64,000 nt of DNA from Antilocapra americana (GCA_007570785.1 ML664199.1:19662597-19726596); one strand, 5' to 3'. Numbered from the stretch's first letter, positions 1 to 11,703 are shown. Numbers and translations: made by a program. Notes: generated by a model not told the origin, from the letters alone.

Positions 1-185
1 TAGCTGAGGCATGTGGGATCTTTCACTGTGGCCTGTGCAGTCCAGAGTGTGGGCTCAGTAGTTGCGGCATATGGACTACTTGCCCCATGGTATGTGGACT
101 CTTAGTTTCCTGACAAGGGATTGAACCTGTGTTGCCTGCATTGGCGGGTAGATTCTTAACCTCTGGACCACCAGGCAGAAGTCCC
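1..185 (-). mobile_element. CHR-type tRNA-derived SINE, antisense
   Basis: Read on the minus strand this begins with the CHR head (GGGACTT-like, then a 'ggtccagaggttaagaatc' tRNA-like A-box region) and continues through the B-box-like 'ggttcaatccc' motif into the 'ctaagatcccac' body. It runs off the left edge of the window, so the tail is missing. CHR SINEs are a cetartiodactyl family and support a ruminant host. No intact tRNA fold is expected or seen. Confidence 0.75.
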
Positions 186-2624
186 ATGAAAATTCTTTTT
201 AAGGTTATTGAAAATATTCTAAAACTGTGGGGGTGATTGAATAACTCCATAACATTACTAAGAATCATTGAACTATACACTTAGAGTAAGTGAATATCTT
301 GGTATGCAGATTGTTACTTGATAAAGACATTGAACAATCAACCGATTTGACTTCAAACATAAAAATATTCCTTTTAGATTAAAAAGACAACACACAAAAC
401 AACTTATGATTTTTAAGGGTGGAGAAAAGAGAGGGATGTTTGGGTGTTTCAAACTTTTGATAGTTGAAATCATATATTTAAATGCATGTTTCATTTTACA
501 GATTGAGAAATTGAGAAAGACGTTGGGTGAAATCCTTGTGTACCAACAAATTCTAATGAGAGTTTGGTCACTGCCAGCGTTACCTGACTGAGGAAACCAA
601 AAAGAGAATCATCAAGTCATTGTGGGAAGTGAAGGCAAAGATTAGAGAGAGGCATTCTAGATTTGTTTCAGATCAGCACACATTTGGATGCATTTAATAC
701 TGAACATTTATTAAATGCAAGCAGCCCACTGGGGCAGAGAGAATCTTGAGCTATTTGTGGTCTCCAGCTCCCTGGTCTGAAAAACGAGGGAATATCAGTG
801 CATTCTACTCGAGGCTTAAGAACTCTGAATTTATGAAATTGGAAACAGATATTTGCATCACTTCATACAATTATTCACCCATAGCACAGATATAAGTGTT
901 TTCAGTATAGTTTCCATTAGAGTGGTGTAATGTAATGTAAATCCCTGGCATATTCTAGAGAGATTCACCTTTTTATGAACCAAATATAGATTTGTGAGTT
1001 TGTTTCGATTACCTTATCTCTAAGTCCCATGAACTCTGAGCTTTGTATAATAGTAGCAGCATAACATTACCAGAACCTGAAATCATGCTTTTCTGGGATG
1101 TTCTGATGGCAGTGAGTACAAAGAAATGACTTCTCTGGAACTGTTCCAGAATAGCATGCTGTCAGGGCAATCTGAAGATAATATGCACAGTCCAGTGAAG
1201 GCTGCATAATTGCCCATGTGCTATTTTTAACTTACTCTCATGAGTTACATCATTGGCAGTGATAAGCTTTTACAATGTGCTCAGATACACATTAAAAATG
1301 ATTAACTGAGTGTCATGGACTCAGTGATATGATATATTTAAAATTTTGAAGGTTGAGCATTGTCTCCAGTGCTCTTGCCTATAGTGCTCTTTGTTACTTC
1401 TCATGTCACGCCATTATCAGGAGAGATAACAGAAAATAGAATGCAAGGAGAAATCAAGTCACTTGCTAGATGCCAAGGTCAATGCAAGGTGAGTGCCAAG
1501 GATTCTTTATATTCTGATAAACGTGAAAGTGCTTTTCCCCCTTCAACTCTAAATAGCTCACTGATACATGCTTTTCTTATACCTGCAACAGTCATGGTGA
1601 TATTTATTTTCTTCAGAGACTTTCCTCCTATGACTATTAAAACAGAGCTTCACTTAACAATCAATATAACGTACATTATCTGAGAATAAATCATCAATGG
1701 CATACAATCATGAATGAGCAAGATTGTTAATACGTTACATTCCTGTTCTCCCAGCCTGTCTAGAGTCCTTAGTTTGAGTTTTTCTCACCTAAAGAACTTC
1801 TTCCCCTTCTACTTTATCTTCTCCCTTCAAGCTGGAGGAATTTCAGACATTAGCCAAGTAGATGAGCCTTTTATTTTAAGCGTGTGTGCATTCTCACCTT
1901 CCCTGAAATAATTCATGACTCTGGATAAAGGTGAAAGAGAGAGGTAATGAAATGCCCACATGATGTTAGAAGGGAAAGGTTGAAAATGAAGGTCTCCATC
2001 ATGAGCTGGAGTCTATACTTTATAGCTCCTTAACAGGTCTTCAAATCGGGGATTAACTTGAGGGGTCAATTCCAGCACAAACTAATTTTTGAACTGACCC
2101 ATGCTTCTCTTCACTGAGCTTTCACTGGGCTTTGTAAGACTCTTTAAAGTACCATTTTAAAACTGCTTAGAAGAATTAAACCACCTAGTTAAAATACTGT
2201 TTAAGAACTGTTCAGAAGAATTAAACTGCCTAAAGTTGTGTGAACTAGGATATCCTTGCAACGTTGGGATTCTGGTTCTAAAATGAGCGTCTTTAAGATA
2301 CATTACTCTAGGTTAGGTTAATTTCAAGGCCTAATTGGTCCTAAGGACAATTCCAGCCTAACAATCTGGAATTCTCTATGCGCTCTGAAGGCGTCTTGGA
2401 CTTGAGCGTATGAAGCTCCCAGGGAAGCCAGGACACCCCTCAATGCTGGTCTGGTGCCCTCAGGTCTGCAATGAGGAGCTAGCCAGATTAGTTCAGTCCC
2501 AGGTGGTGACAGTGACCTGCAGCAAAAGGAAGTAAATTCAGGTATTTTGATTTCTAAGAAAGAAACCTCACAATGTTTGCAAAGGCAGTAATTGAAGAGT
2601 ATCCACTCTGAGATCATATTCATA
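186..2624. other. Single-copy-looking DNA, no gene seen
   Basis: No recognisable repeat, exon or RNA gene. Open frames here (for example plus strand 1360-1683) have no family resemblance, no biased codon use that I can see, and no convincing splice context. Moderately AT-rich. Confidence 0.5.
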
Positions 2625-2945
2625 GATTCAATCCTAGCTCCCTGACTTTCTGACCTTGAGAAACTGTCTAACCTTTCAAGGCCTAAGTTCGCTGTGCTAT
2701 AAAATGGTGATAACAATATCCTCCTTCAAAGAGTGATTTCTGTCTTTTTTTGGCCATGCTACATGGCTTGTGGGATCTTAGTTCCCTGACCAGGGACTGA
2801 ACCCAGGCCCTCAGCAGTGAAAGCACAGAGTCCTAACCACCAGAGCACCAGGGAATTCCCTTCAGAGAGTGATTTTGATGATTAAATGAGATTATGCATA
2901 TATGCCAGAGCGTGGCACCTAATCATTCTTCAGCAAAGGCTTATA
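2625..2945 (+). repeat. MIR SINE split by a CHR insertion
   Basis: The left part carries the MIR core order 'ctgaccttgag...ctaacctttcaaggcc...ataaaatggtgataac'. The right part, after the inserted CHR element, resumes with 'gattaaatgagatta' and 'ggcacctaatcattc'. MIR is an old mammalian tRNA-derived SINE, so the CHR insertion inside it is younger. Confidence 0.75.
2744..2860 (-). mobile_element. CHR-type SINE, antisense, inside MIR
   Basis: The element begins (plus strand) with a poly-T and 'ggccatgctacatggcttg', passes 'gggatcttagttccctgac' and ends 'accagggaattccc', the antisense CHR head. It is flanked by a 15-base direct repeat, TTCAAAGAGTGATTT at 2725-2739 and TTCAGAGAGTGATTT at 2861-2875 (one mismatch), a target-site duplication showing ordinary LINE-mediated retrotransposition into the MIR. 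Confidence 0.85.
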
Positions 2946-3460
2946 TGTGTTAGTGCCAGGACAAATATTTGTATCATTTATATCATTTTTGGTGATGGTT
3001 TAAATTATGAGAGTCAAGATTCAAAAGAATAGATTAGCAGCTCCTCAGAGGAGTCTATGACCTATATCTCAGATAAACCTTATCTGCATCACTGGGAAAT
3101 AAATCTTGTTGCCATGCAGCCTGGGGCTGGGCTGACTGCCCTTCGAGAATGGCTTGTGTTCTGCAGCTCTCACTGGTTAGCTCCCTGCAGCGCTTCAGGG
3201 AGACTTACGTCTTGGGACACGTTCGTTCATCTAGGGTATTCCAAACTGAATGAAATAGCACAAAAATGGTACTTCTTAGCCAAGACATGGAAACAACCTA
3301 AGTATCCATATCAGTGGATGAATGGATAAAGAAGACATTCAGCCACAAGAAAACCCAGTCATTTGTGACAAAACATGAAACTTGAGGGCATTTTGCAAAG
3401 TGAAGTAAGTCAGACAGAGAAAGATAAATACTGTAGATCTCATTTATATTCGGAATCTTA

Positions 3461-3477
3461 AAAAAAAAAAAAAAAAC
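3461..3477. repeat. A-rich run inside L1 remnant
   Basis: Run of about 17 A residues within the L1 3' region; low complexity, no separate function inferred. Confidence 0.8.
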
Positions 3478-3656
3478 AGAATTCTTAGAAACAGAGAATA
3501 GTTAGTGGTTGTTATGGGCAAGAGGTACAGGTTAGTATGGGAAATAGTTGAAAGTGGCCAAAGGGTATAAACTTCCAGTTATAAGATGAATAAGTCCTGT
3601 GGATCTAATGTGCAGCATGGTGACTATAGTTAATACTGTCTCATATATTTGAATTT

Positions 3657-3880
3657 AGGTCTTCCCAGGTGGTGCCAGTGGTAAAGAATTTGTTTGCCAA
3701 TGCAAGAGACTTAAGAGTTGTGGGTTCATTCTCTGGGTGGGGAAGATCTCCTGGAAGAGAGCATAGCAATCCACTCCAGTATTCTTGCCTGGAGAATCCC
3801 ATGGACAGAGGAGCCTGGTGGGCTATAGTCCATAGGGTCACAAAGAGTCAGACACAACTGAAGTGACTCAGCAGCATCAG
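3657..3880 (+). mobile_element. Bov-tA SINE
   Basis: tRNA-related head ('aggtggtgccagtggtaaag'), mid-part 'ggggaagatctcctgg', Bov-A unit 'ccactccagtattcttgcc' and BovB-like tail 'agagtcagacacaactgaag'. It splits the L1 3' UTR: L1 sequence stops near 3656 and resumes at 3881 with similar flanks ('catatttgaatt' and 'catatgtgaaat'), consistent with a TSD. Confidence 0.9.
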
Positions 3881-4030
3881 CATATGTGAAATATAAAAGA
3901 ATACATTTTAAAAGTTCTTGTCATACACAAAAATCTGTAACTATATGAGTTGATGGATGTGTTAACTTGCTGTAATCATTTTGCAATATACACATGTATC
4001 AAATCATTACATTGTATACCTCTTTAATTA

Positions 4031-5030
4031 AAATAGAACTGACAGACAACATTATGTAAATTTAGATGTTGATTTGATACATGAATATATTGCAGTATGA
4101 TTATTACCTGAGCATTAACATCGCTATCATGTCAAATAATTATCATTTCTCTTTTCGTAGTGAAAACATTTAAGATCTAGTCTCTTAACAATTTTTATAA
4201 TACCAAGTATTGTTGATAATCACAATGCTGTGCATGAGATCTCCAGAATTTATTTATCTTCTAACTCCAGTTTGTATCTTTTGACCAGCATGTCCTCAAA
4301 GCCCCCTGAACCCAGGCCCTGTTAACCATCAATCTACTCTCTTTCTATGAGTTCAGACTTTTTAGACTCTATATCTATGTGATATAGTACCATATTTGTC
4401 TTTTTCTGTTTGATTTATTTCACTTAGCATACTGCCCTCATGTTTTATCCATGTTTGCAAATGACCGGATTACCTTCTTTCTCGTGGCTGAATACCATTC
4501 CATTCTCTACATACATACCACATCTTCTTGATCCATTCAGCCATTGAATGAAGTCAGTTACAGTTATTGTGAAAAATGCTGCAATAAACATGAGAGTACA
4601 GATGTCTCTTCTTTTAGATATCCTTTTTCATTTCCTTTGGATATATATGACAAGTGGGATTGCTGGATCATATGGGAGTTCTGTCTTTAACTTTTTGAGG
4701 AAATGCCATACTGTTTTCCATAGTGGCTGCACCAACTTACATTCCTATCAATAGTGCACAGAAGTTTTTTTTTTTTTTTTCTTTCACATCCTCATCAATA
4801 TTTGCTATCTCTTGTCTTTCTGATGATAGCGATTCTAAGAAGTATGAGTTAATATCTCATTGTAAGATATATGTGTGTATATATATATTCTTATATATAA
4901 GATCAAATCATCTGAAAATAAGGATAATGTTACTTTTTCCTTTCTAATTTGACTGCCTTTATTTCTCTATTTTGCCTAATTGCTCAAGGTAGGATTTCTA
5001 GTACCATGTTGAATGACAGAGAGAGAGGTG
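4031..5030 (-). mobile_element. Old L1 3' end, antisense (copy 1)
   Basis: On the plus strand it reads 3' UTR first ('gtctcttaacaatttttata', 'cacaatgctgtgcatgagat'), then antisense ORF2 end ('tgacaagtgggattgctgga', 'gccatactgttttccatag', 'agtggctgcaccaacttac'). A TATA-rich stretch around 4868-4905 marks a jump further into ORF2 ('ggataatgttactttttcc', 'agtaccatgttgaatgaca'). The reading frame is broken throughout. Not coding. Confidence 0.7.
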
Positions 5031-5032
5031 AG

Positions 5033-6283
5033 AATTTTTAAGATCTACTCTCTCAGCAACTTTCAAGTATATAACACAGTATTGTTAACTATAGTCACTA
5101 TGCTGCACATTACATCCCAGAACTTATTTGTCTTATATATTTGTACCTTTTGACTATCTTTATCCATTCCCTTCAACCCCACCCCTCAACCCTAGCAACC
5201 ACCAATCTAATCTCTATTTCTGAGTCCTGTTTTTTTTTTTTTTTAGATTCCACATACAAGTGAGACAATATGGTATATGTCTTTGTATCCTGCAATTTTA
5301 CTAAATTTGTTTATTGATTCTAACTGTTTTTAGTGGGATTTTCAGGATGTTTTGTGTATAAGATTATGTCATCTGCTAATGGAGAAAATTTTACTCTTTC
5401 CTCTCTGAATCGAATGCTTTTTATTTCTTATTCCCTGACCAGTCTAGCTAGGGCTTCCAATAATACACTGAACAGGAATAGTAAGAGTGGGAACCCTTGT
5501 CTTGCTCCTGATCTTAGAGGGAAAGCTTTGATCTTTCACAACTGCGTATAGTGTTAGATGTGGTTTGTCATATATGACCTTCATTATGTTGAGGTATATT
5601 CCTTCTATGTCAGATTGCTGAGAGTTTTGATCATGAAAGGATGCTGACTTTTGTCATACACTTTTTCTGTGTCTACTGATATGATCATATGATTTTTCCT
5701 TTCATTCTATTAATGTGATGTGTCATACACACTGCTTTGCATATGCTGAACCACACTTGGATGCCAAGGATGACTCCCACTTGACCATGATGTATGATCC
5801 TTTTAATGCACTATTTAATTCATTTTGCTAGTATTTTGCTGATAATTTATATTCATTGGGGATATCAGCCTATAGTTTTCTTTTCTTACGGTGTCCTTGT
5901 TGTTGTTTAGTCACTAAGTCATGTCCAACTCTTTTTCACCCCCAGGGACTGTGACCCATGAGGCTCCTCTTCCTATGGGATTTCCCAGGCAAGGATACTA
6001 GAGTGAGTTGCCATTTCCTCCTCCAGGGTACCTTCTCAACCCAGGGATTGAACCCACATATCCTCCATTTCCTGCATTGCAGGTGGATTCTATAACACTG
6101 CACTAACAGGCATTCCTTACTTGACTTTTATATCAGGATAAAACTGGCTATAAAAAGCAGTTTGGGTGTATGTATTGATCTTCAAATTTTTTTGAAGAGG
6201 GTGAGAAGGATTGACATTAATCATTCCTTAAATATTTGGTGGAATTCACCAGTAAAATTTTCTGATCCTGGTTAGCATCAGGA
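5033..6283 (-). mobile_element. Old L1 3' end, antisense (copy 2), split by Bov-tA
   Basis: A second 3' UTR starts at about 5033 ('gatctactctctcagcaact', 'ctatagtcactatgctgcac'), followed by antisense ORF2 ('gtcatctgctaatggagaa', 'gctagggcttccaataatac', 'gaacccttgtcttgctcctg'). After the SINE at 5895-6118 it resumes with 'aggattgacattaatcattc' and 'ttggtggaattcaccagtaa', the antisense of the L1 reverse-transcriptase region. 5' truncated; no intact frame. Confidence 0.75.
5895..6118 (-). mobile_element. Bov-tA SINE, antisense
   Basis: Plus strand starts with the inverted tail 'ttgttgttgtttagtcacta', contains 'gggatttcccaggcaaggat' and 'gggattgaacccacatatc', and ends with the degraded antisense tRNA head. 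It interrupts the antisense L1, whose ORF2 resumes on the far side. Confidence 0.88.
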
Positions 6284-6347
6284 TTTTAAAAACTCCCTAG
6301 GTGGTGCAAATATCAACCAGGATGGAGAACCACTGTTTGAGAGCCTT
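6284..6347 (+). repeat. MER5-like DNA transposon end
   Basis: The order 'ttttaaaaactccctaggtg' then 'atggagaaccactg' matches one end of MER5A-type hAT (Charlie) non-autonomous elements, whose termini include GAGAACCACTG. Only about 64 bases remain. Confidence 0.5.
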
Positions 6348-6926
6348 AATATCTCTATCTAGAATGTGACAGGGGTGTCCCTCCACTTCTTCCTTTGCCC
6401 TACTGCTAGAATAACCTTTCTTAGATATGAACTGTTTGTGACATTCTAACACTTTTAATATGTCCCTATGGCTATCCATCACTGCAATCACAAACATGGA
6501 TGGCCTTCATTTTCTGTCCCTCCAACTCTACATTTGTCAGTTTCCCCTCAAACTACCATACTGGGTAGCCATATTGACCTTAGTGTCATTTCTGAGATGA
6601 GTCACTCTCCTTCATATTTCTATGCCTGATATAATAACTTTCTCAGTTTAGAATACTTGCTCCCATTGGTGTATCTGATTAACTCTAACTTGTTCTTCCA
6701 AACAGTTTCCTCTACATAGGGAGAATATTGAGAATGAGAAGGTCAGAAGTGGTCTGTAATTGTGTCATACAGGCTCTACTTCATTTTTATTAAAAAAAAA
6801 AAGTCCAACTTGGTCACCATCACTATTGGCCCCATCTTTTATTTATACTGCACAAATTAAAAGAAAATCAAATAATTATATTGGTAAATGAATCATACAA
6901 TACTGTGTTATTTAGTATTTTCCAGT
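6348..6926. other. No gene or clear repeat
   Basis: No recognisable element. Possibly old, fully diverged repeat, but I cannot assign it. Confidence 0.4.
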
Positions 6927-7575
6927 TCATGGCAAATAGATGGGGAAACAATGGAAATAGTGACAGACTTTATTTTCTTGGGCTACAAAGTCACTGCAGA
7001 TGGTGACTGCAGCCATGAAATTAAAAAATGCTTGCTCCTTGGAGGAAAAGGTATGAAAAACCTAGACAGCATATTAAAAAACAGAGACTATTTGCCAACA
7101 AAGGTCTGTCTAGTCAAAGCTATGGTTTTTCTGGTAGTCATGCATGGATTGAGAGTCGGACCATAAAGAAGGCTGAATGCTACAGAATTGATGCTTTCAA
7201 ACTGTCGTGTTGGGGAAGACTCTTGAGAGTCCCTTGGACTGCAAGGAGATCAAACTAGTCAGTCCTAAAGGAAATTAACCCTGAATATTCATTGGAAGGA
7301 GTGATGCTGAGCTGAGGCTCCAATACTTTGGCCACCTGATGCGAAGAGCCAACTCATTAGGAAATACCCTGATGCTTGGAAAGATTGTAGGCAGGAGGAG
7401 AAGGGGAAGACAGAGGAAGAGATGATTGGATGGCATCACTGTCTCAATGGACATGAGTTTGAGCAAACTCTGGGAGATAGTGAAGGACAGGGAAGCCTGT
7501 TATGCTCCAGCCCATGGAGTCTCAAAAGAGTCAGACACAACTGAGAGACTGAACAACAACAACAACAATAAATAA
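6927..7575 (+). mobile_element. BovB (RTE) LINE 3' end, C-terminal domain only
   Basis: It begins inside the BovB ORF at 'ggcaaatagatggggaaac' and encodes the C-terminal tail after the reverse-transcriptase core, readable in pieces (GDCSHEIKK, SILKNRDYLPTKVCLVKAM, ARRSN). Frames shift around 7150-7260, and a stop follows 'gatcaaac'. The tail is 'gagactgaacaacaacaac', ending in (AAC)n/(AATA)n. The other BovB tails here end in (ACTGA)n. Strongly 5' truncated; non-functional. Confidence 0.92.
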
Positions 7576-7614
7576 TACGTGGTAAGTTTGTCTATCCTAA
7601 CCTTGCACTGTTAG

Positions 7615-7720
7615 GATCGGTGTCTAATTCATCTTTTTATCTCTAACACATATCAGAATCTAAGCTATACAGTAGTTATGGAAACATATAACTTTGAATA
7701 GCAAATGAATGAATGAAGCA
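7615..7720 (+). repeat. L2 LINE 3' end fragment
   Basis: Diverged L2 3' order: 'cactgttaggatcggtgtct', then 'tctctaacacatatcag', ending in 'caaatgaatgaatgaag', the typical (GAATGAAT) L2 terminus. Confidence 0.5.
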
Positions 7721-9264
7721 AGCACAGACATGTTAATGTTAAAGCAGCTCTCTAAAGGCAGCATTTCTTTCCTCACAAAATCTTTTCCCATCCATGGTTT
7801 GCTTTTGTAGCATAATTTAATACATAACAGCTTTAGACTAGGACTTTAAATACACTTTGGGTGTCAGAATCACTGCAGGGAAAGGAACGGAGTTCTCAGC
7901 TCTAAAGGCCTCCATCCATCTATGGCAGTCAGAGAAGAGAAGCTAAAGGTCCAAAAAGAATCTTCACAAAGCCCTCACCTCATAGGTGATGGTATGATTG
8001 TGTATCCACTTTGGAATGAAATATACAGATGTTTTTTAAATGCTTCATTTTCTTCTTGGAATTATATATTTGTCCTAGGACATTCTGTGCCATTTTCTGC
8101 CTGCCTTTATAATCAATCTGCAATTAGAGACATTACTGCACTCCAACCAAGAGTAAAGCTCATATCCAGAGAGTGTGATCACACTGGCCCCCTCAGGGGT
8201 AATGTGTACACAATAGGAAATTAATCAGACTAGTGGCCATATTCAGACTTCATCTATGCTTTTTCTCTCCTGAGTGAATTGCTCCTCTGGGAGCTATAAG
8301 CACAGTTAAAAGTGACCCACATCTGATAGAGAAGTTTCTTTTAAAATGAAAATGTAGAAAGGCATGATCAGTTTCCTTCTCAGTGAATATGATTGCCCAA
8401 TGAATATTTTATCATAAACTTTGAAAGTCAAAGCCCCAAACACATCTGCTCTTAATCGAAAAGCAACAGGCAAATCATTGGACAAGTCTGATATTTTAAA
8501 GGTGATAATTTCACATTATAAATTTTGTTCCTTTATCCGTTAACCTCAAATTCCAAATGAATCTCTGTTTTCAGTCTGTTGTTTCCAATCAAGTTAGAGT
8601 CAAATGTCATAGCCTCAAACTCAAATTCTTTGAATTAAACAGAACTTCTCTTCAAAGAACATTCCTAGTCTTGATTTGTTAAATGTTTATTTGTGCCCCA
8701 TCATCTCTAACCCTTGCATGCATCCTCTCTCACCTATATCCTTCCCCTTAGAAAATCAACAGACAGTAAAATCTCAAGGCCATAGGACCAGAGAACGTAG
8801 TCTTCAACAACACTTTACACTGTTAGAATGGTTAGAATGGAGGCTAGGTGCCACAGGTCAGGGTCAAAGCTCCAGACTGTGTTCTTGACTCTTGAGTTCT
8901 GCATCTTCCCTGCATTATGAGCCATGGTTAATGGTATCATCTCTTATCTTCATATTGTCCATATCTAGAAGAAAGAACTACCCAGGAATTAGTGTTTTGC
9001 ATAAGGACTCAGTCAAGCTAGAATCTATTTTGGGAAGATTTGGGGAAGAATCTCATCAAGAGAGACACAGGCCATTGGTTCACTGCTAGGTTGTTTTCCA
9101 GAACTACTCTTGATGCTTTTTTGACAGTTCAGCCCATGAATAACAGCTGGACCACCATCACTGCTGAATGGCAAGAAAAGAATACATAGCTACCACCTGC
9201 TGACCTCAAATCATCACAGTCATACTCTGAATGCATAAAAAAGTAACATTCAACTTGATTCAGT
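7721..9264. other. Single-copy-looking DNA, no gene seen
   Basis: Nothing assignable. Open frames at 7922-8224 and 8676-9089 (plus) are short and lack recognisable domains or splice context. Confidence 0.45.
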
Positions 9265-9400
9265 CCATGTTGAGCAGGAGAAAGAGCATGGGCTTTGGGG
9301 CACAAGATCCTAGGTTCAAACACTAGTTTTATTACTTTCTATTGCCTTAAATTTTAGGTACATCCACTAGCCTTTTTAAACTTATGCTCCTATTCCATAA
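9265..9400 (+). repeat. MIR SINE fragment
   Basis: Contains the MIR 5' half pattern: 'agaaagagcatgggctttgg' followed by 'ggttcaaacactagtttta' and a pyrimidine-rich middle. Diverged. Confidence 0.6.
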
Positions 9401-9557
9401 AATTAACATATATAGCCCATCTAGAATATTCTATGGGCACATATTCAATAGGAGCACCCTCACTCCACACTCTGACTCTCTCTCACACTCCTAGAACAAG
9501 AACATCACAACTCTGTATCCATCTATAAACGTGTTTTCACACATACTCAAATATATC

Positions 9558-9745
9558 CTCTTGCCAATACAGGAGAATGCAGGAGATGTGGGTTTGATCC
9601 CTGGGTTGGGAAGATCCCCTGGAGTAGGCATTGGCAACCTGCTTCAGTATTCTTTCCTGGGAAATCCCATTGATTATGAAGCCTGGTGGGTTACAGTCCA
9701 TGGGATCACAAAGAGCCAGACACAGCTGAGGGGCTGCCTAACTAA
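9558..9745 (+). mobile_element. Bov-tA SINE, head eroded
   Basis: 'gggtttgatccctgggttgg', 'gaagatcccctggagtagg', 'cctggtgggttacagtccat' and 'agagccagacacagctgag' are the Bov-tA mid-part and tail. The first part of the tRNA head is replaced or deleted. Confidence 0.85.
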
Positions 9746-11157
9746 TCAATCAGTGTGGTGTGTAATAAACCTTATTTATAAGGGAATAAAGAGGGAAAAA
9801 TGTTCTGAGGAAGAAATGAAGACTAGTGTTCTGTAGATAAGCTGGTGATCTTTGCAGCTTTGCTGAGATCAGACACAGGGCATGTTGGCATTCTCTGGGC
9901 AAGTGGGAAGGTTTTTGGAAGATCTAGTTAGAAATCACCTAGTGAGTTCCCTTCAGACTCAAGAGAGCCCTTAGGCAATCATCCCTAATCCCATATTTCA
10001 GATACTGCATAAAATCAGAATCCCTTTAAGTGCTTCAGGAGGATTATCTTTTTGTGTTCTTTTCATGGATAAATACATGGTGAGAAGGTTGCCTGGGAAC
10101 TCAGGTAACCCACGAGCTTTGTCAACCCAAGAGGCAAACAGATCAAAGACAATAGCTACAGAAAGACCACCTCTTTCTAAAATGGAAGATGCTATGCCTG
10201 GGCAGCTGAGCAGACAGAAGGGTAGACTGGCATGCAAACACAGGGAATGTATGTTTTATTCCTGCAACTGGGATTTCTGCTGCAAAAGGTTTGAGGCAGC
10301 CTTGTTTATGCTTTTGTCTTTAACTGCAGAGACATGCCAAGTAGGAGATGCTAGCCAGGATCAAAATGTAGAATCAGTTTGCCTCCACAAAGCTGTAGTC
10401 TTCCCCCAGTGTACAGTTAGCCCTTTTTAAAAAGTAGGTAGAGAGGCATTTGAGAAAGGGAGGGAGAAAGGGGAAAAAAATGAAAGGCAGGGAGAGAAAA
10501 GCAAAATGAGGAGTTGGATGATGTTTCTTCAGTACTAAGTGCTGATTGAAGTATAGTTACCTACTAGTCATGATAAAAGAAAACATCCTTTTATGTAAGC
10601 TTCTATTTAATTTTATTTCTAGTTTCTTTACATTCTAACTATTTGCTGTAGCTTTAAAGAAAGAATTCTCATTTTCGTTTATGAAAATGCCTTTCTGGGT
10701 TCAAGTTAAACACAGAAAACCTGACCCAAGCTTTGGGAACTAAGTTTGTATGGGCTCCCAGCATGGGATCCTTTATGAGGTCTGGGAGGGCCTTTTTTTT
10801 TTACAACCATCTATGTCATATTAATGTGTCTCTCTCACAGAAATCTCCTGAGAAGCAAAACAGCTGAGAAAGGAATCAAATCTGGTGGTTGCTGACTTAA
10901 TGGGCAGCCAGGGAGTTTGGCTCTCTATCCATCTTCATGAGCCTTAGCACAAAGCTGTAACAAAGACATGGGTAGGAGCTAACAGGAGGGCTCTTCTTGT
11001 CTCTCAAAGTAGACATCACTAGATCCGCAATCAACAATACTGCTATCAGTCTCATAGTTGCATGGAACCTCGCAGTGCACAAAGACCATCATATACCTGT
11101 GTGTGTATATATGTATCTTTATGTGTGGATACATATATGTGTGTGTATACATATTTA
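9746..11157. other. Single-copy-looking DNA, no gene seen
   Basis: No repeat recognised apart from a purine-rich stretch near 10440-10505 and TG/TA-rich sequence at 11098-11155. The 121-residue frame at 10065-10430 (plus) has no recognisable domain. Confidence 0.45.
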
Positions 11158-11340
11158 TCCATCATTTAATCCTCATAAAGACAATCAAAACTGGGAAATA
11201 GTGTTCCTGGTTCCTTTTCATACAAATAAGAAAGGTGGGGCTCAAAGAGATAAACGAGATTTGTCCTATGCCAATGAGACAGTAGTAACAGGCAAAGCTG
11301 GGATAGGAGTTCAAATCCTGTGACTTCAAGTCTGATGTAC
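11158..11340 (-). repeat. MIR SINE, antisense
   Basis: Antisense MIR order: 'ccatcatttaatcctcataa', 'ggtggggctcaaagagataa', 'gcaaagctgggataggagtt', 'caaatcctgtgacttcaag'. Confidence 0.7.
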
Positions 11341-11359
11341 TTGAACTATGCTTTTGAAT

Positions 11360-11445
11360 TATACAGGGAAACTGAGGCACCAGAAGAAATTCAGCGACTT
11401 ATCTAGGACACATGGCTGGTGAGAAGCAAAACCCAAACTAAAGAG
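11360..11445 (-). repeat. Second antisense MIR fragment
   Basis: Immediately after the previous MIR the pattern starts again ('agggaaactgaggcaccag', 'cgacttatctaggacacat', 'ggctggtgagaag'). This gives two antisense MIR pieces in a row. Confidence 0.65.
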
Positions 11446-11598
11446 ATTGCTCTGACATGACCGAGAACCATCACAGGGAGAGAGGAAGGGACTGACTGGT
11501 AAGGTCTGGTGGCCTGCCTCACATGACTCCATGACACGGTCATCCCTTTGGAAACGGAAAGACACACAGAAGAGGCCTTACAAGAGCAAGAAAGGGCC

Positions 11599-11599
<1 letters not shown>

Positions 11600-11641
<42 letters not shown>
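11600..11641. repeat. (TG)n microsatellite abutting a SINE fragment
   Basis: About 21 uninterrupted TG units. They end exactly where the antisense Bov-A tail 'gctcagtcgtgtccaac' begins, so the array occupies the place of the SINE's 3' tail. Open frames across it (Cys-Val repeats) are an artefact of the dinucleotide. Confidence 0.97.
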
Positions 11642-11643
<2 letters not shown>

Positions 11644-11703
11644 CAGTCGTGTCCAACTTTGCAGTCTCATGGACTGGCACTCACCAGGCCCCTCTGTCCA
11701 GAG
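11641..11703 (-). mobile_element. Truncated Bov-A/Bov-tA tail, antisense
   Basis: Only the inverted tail ('gctcagtcgtgtccaact') and part of the Bov-A unit ('caccaggcccctctgtcca') remain before unique sequence resumes. The tRNA head is absent. Confidence 0.8.

Larger units (their letters stand above)
3270..4030 (+). mobile_element. Old L1 3' end (ORF2 tail and 3' UTR), sense
   Basis: The phrase order 'agccaagacatggaaacaac', 'gatgaatggataaagaag', 'gtgaagtaagtcagacagag' and 'agatctcatttatattcgg' is the typical 3' end of mammalian L1 ORF2. A 3' UTR follows ('ggatctaatgtgcagcatgg', 'gactatagttaatactgt') and ends near 'acattgtatacctctttaa'. A Bov-tA at 3657-3880 interrupts it. 5' truncated and non-coding. 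Its 3' end directly abuts the 3' end of an antisense L1. Confidence 0.75.

Noticed and set aside
2324..2716. 130-codon minus-strand open frame
   Set aside because: Runs into a MIR at its start, has no domain, and looks like chance.
10065..10430. 121-codon plus-strand open frame as a possible gene
   Set aside because: No recognisable domain, overlaps an equally long opposite-strand frame, and no supporting splice or promoter context.
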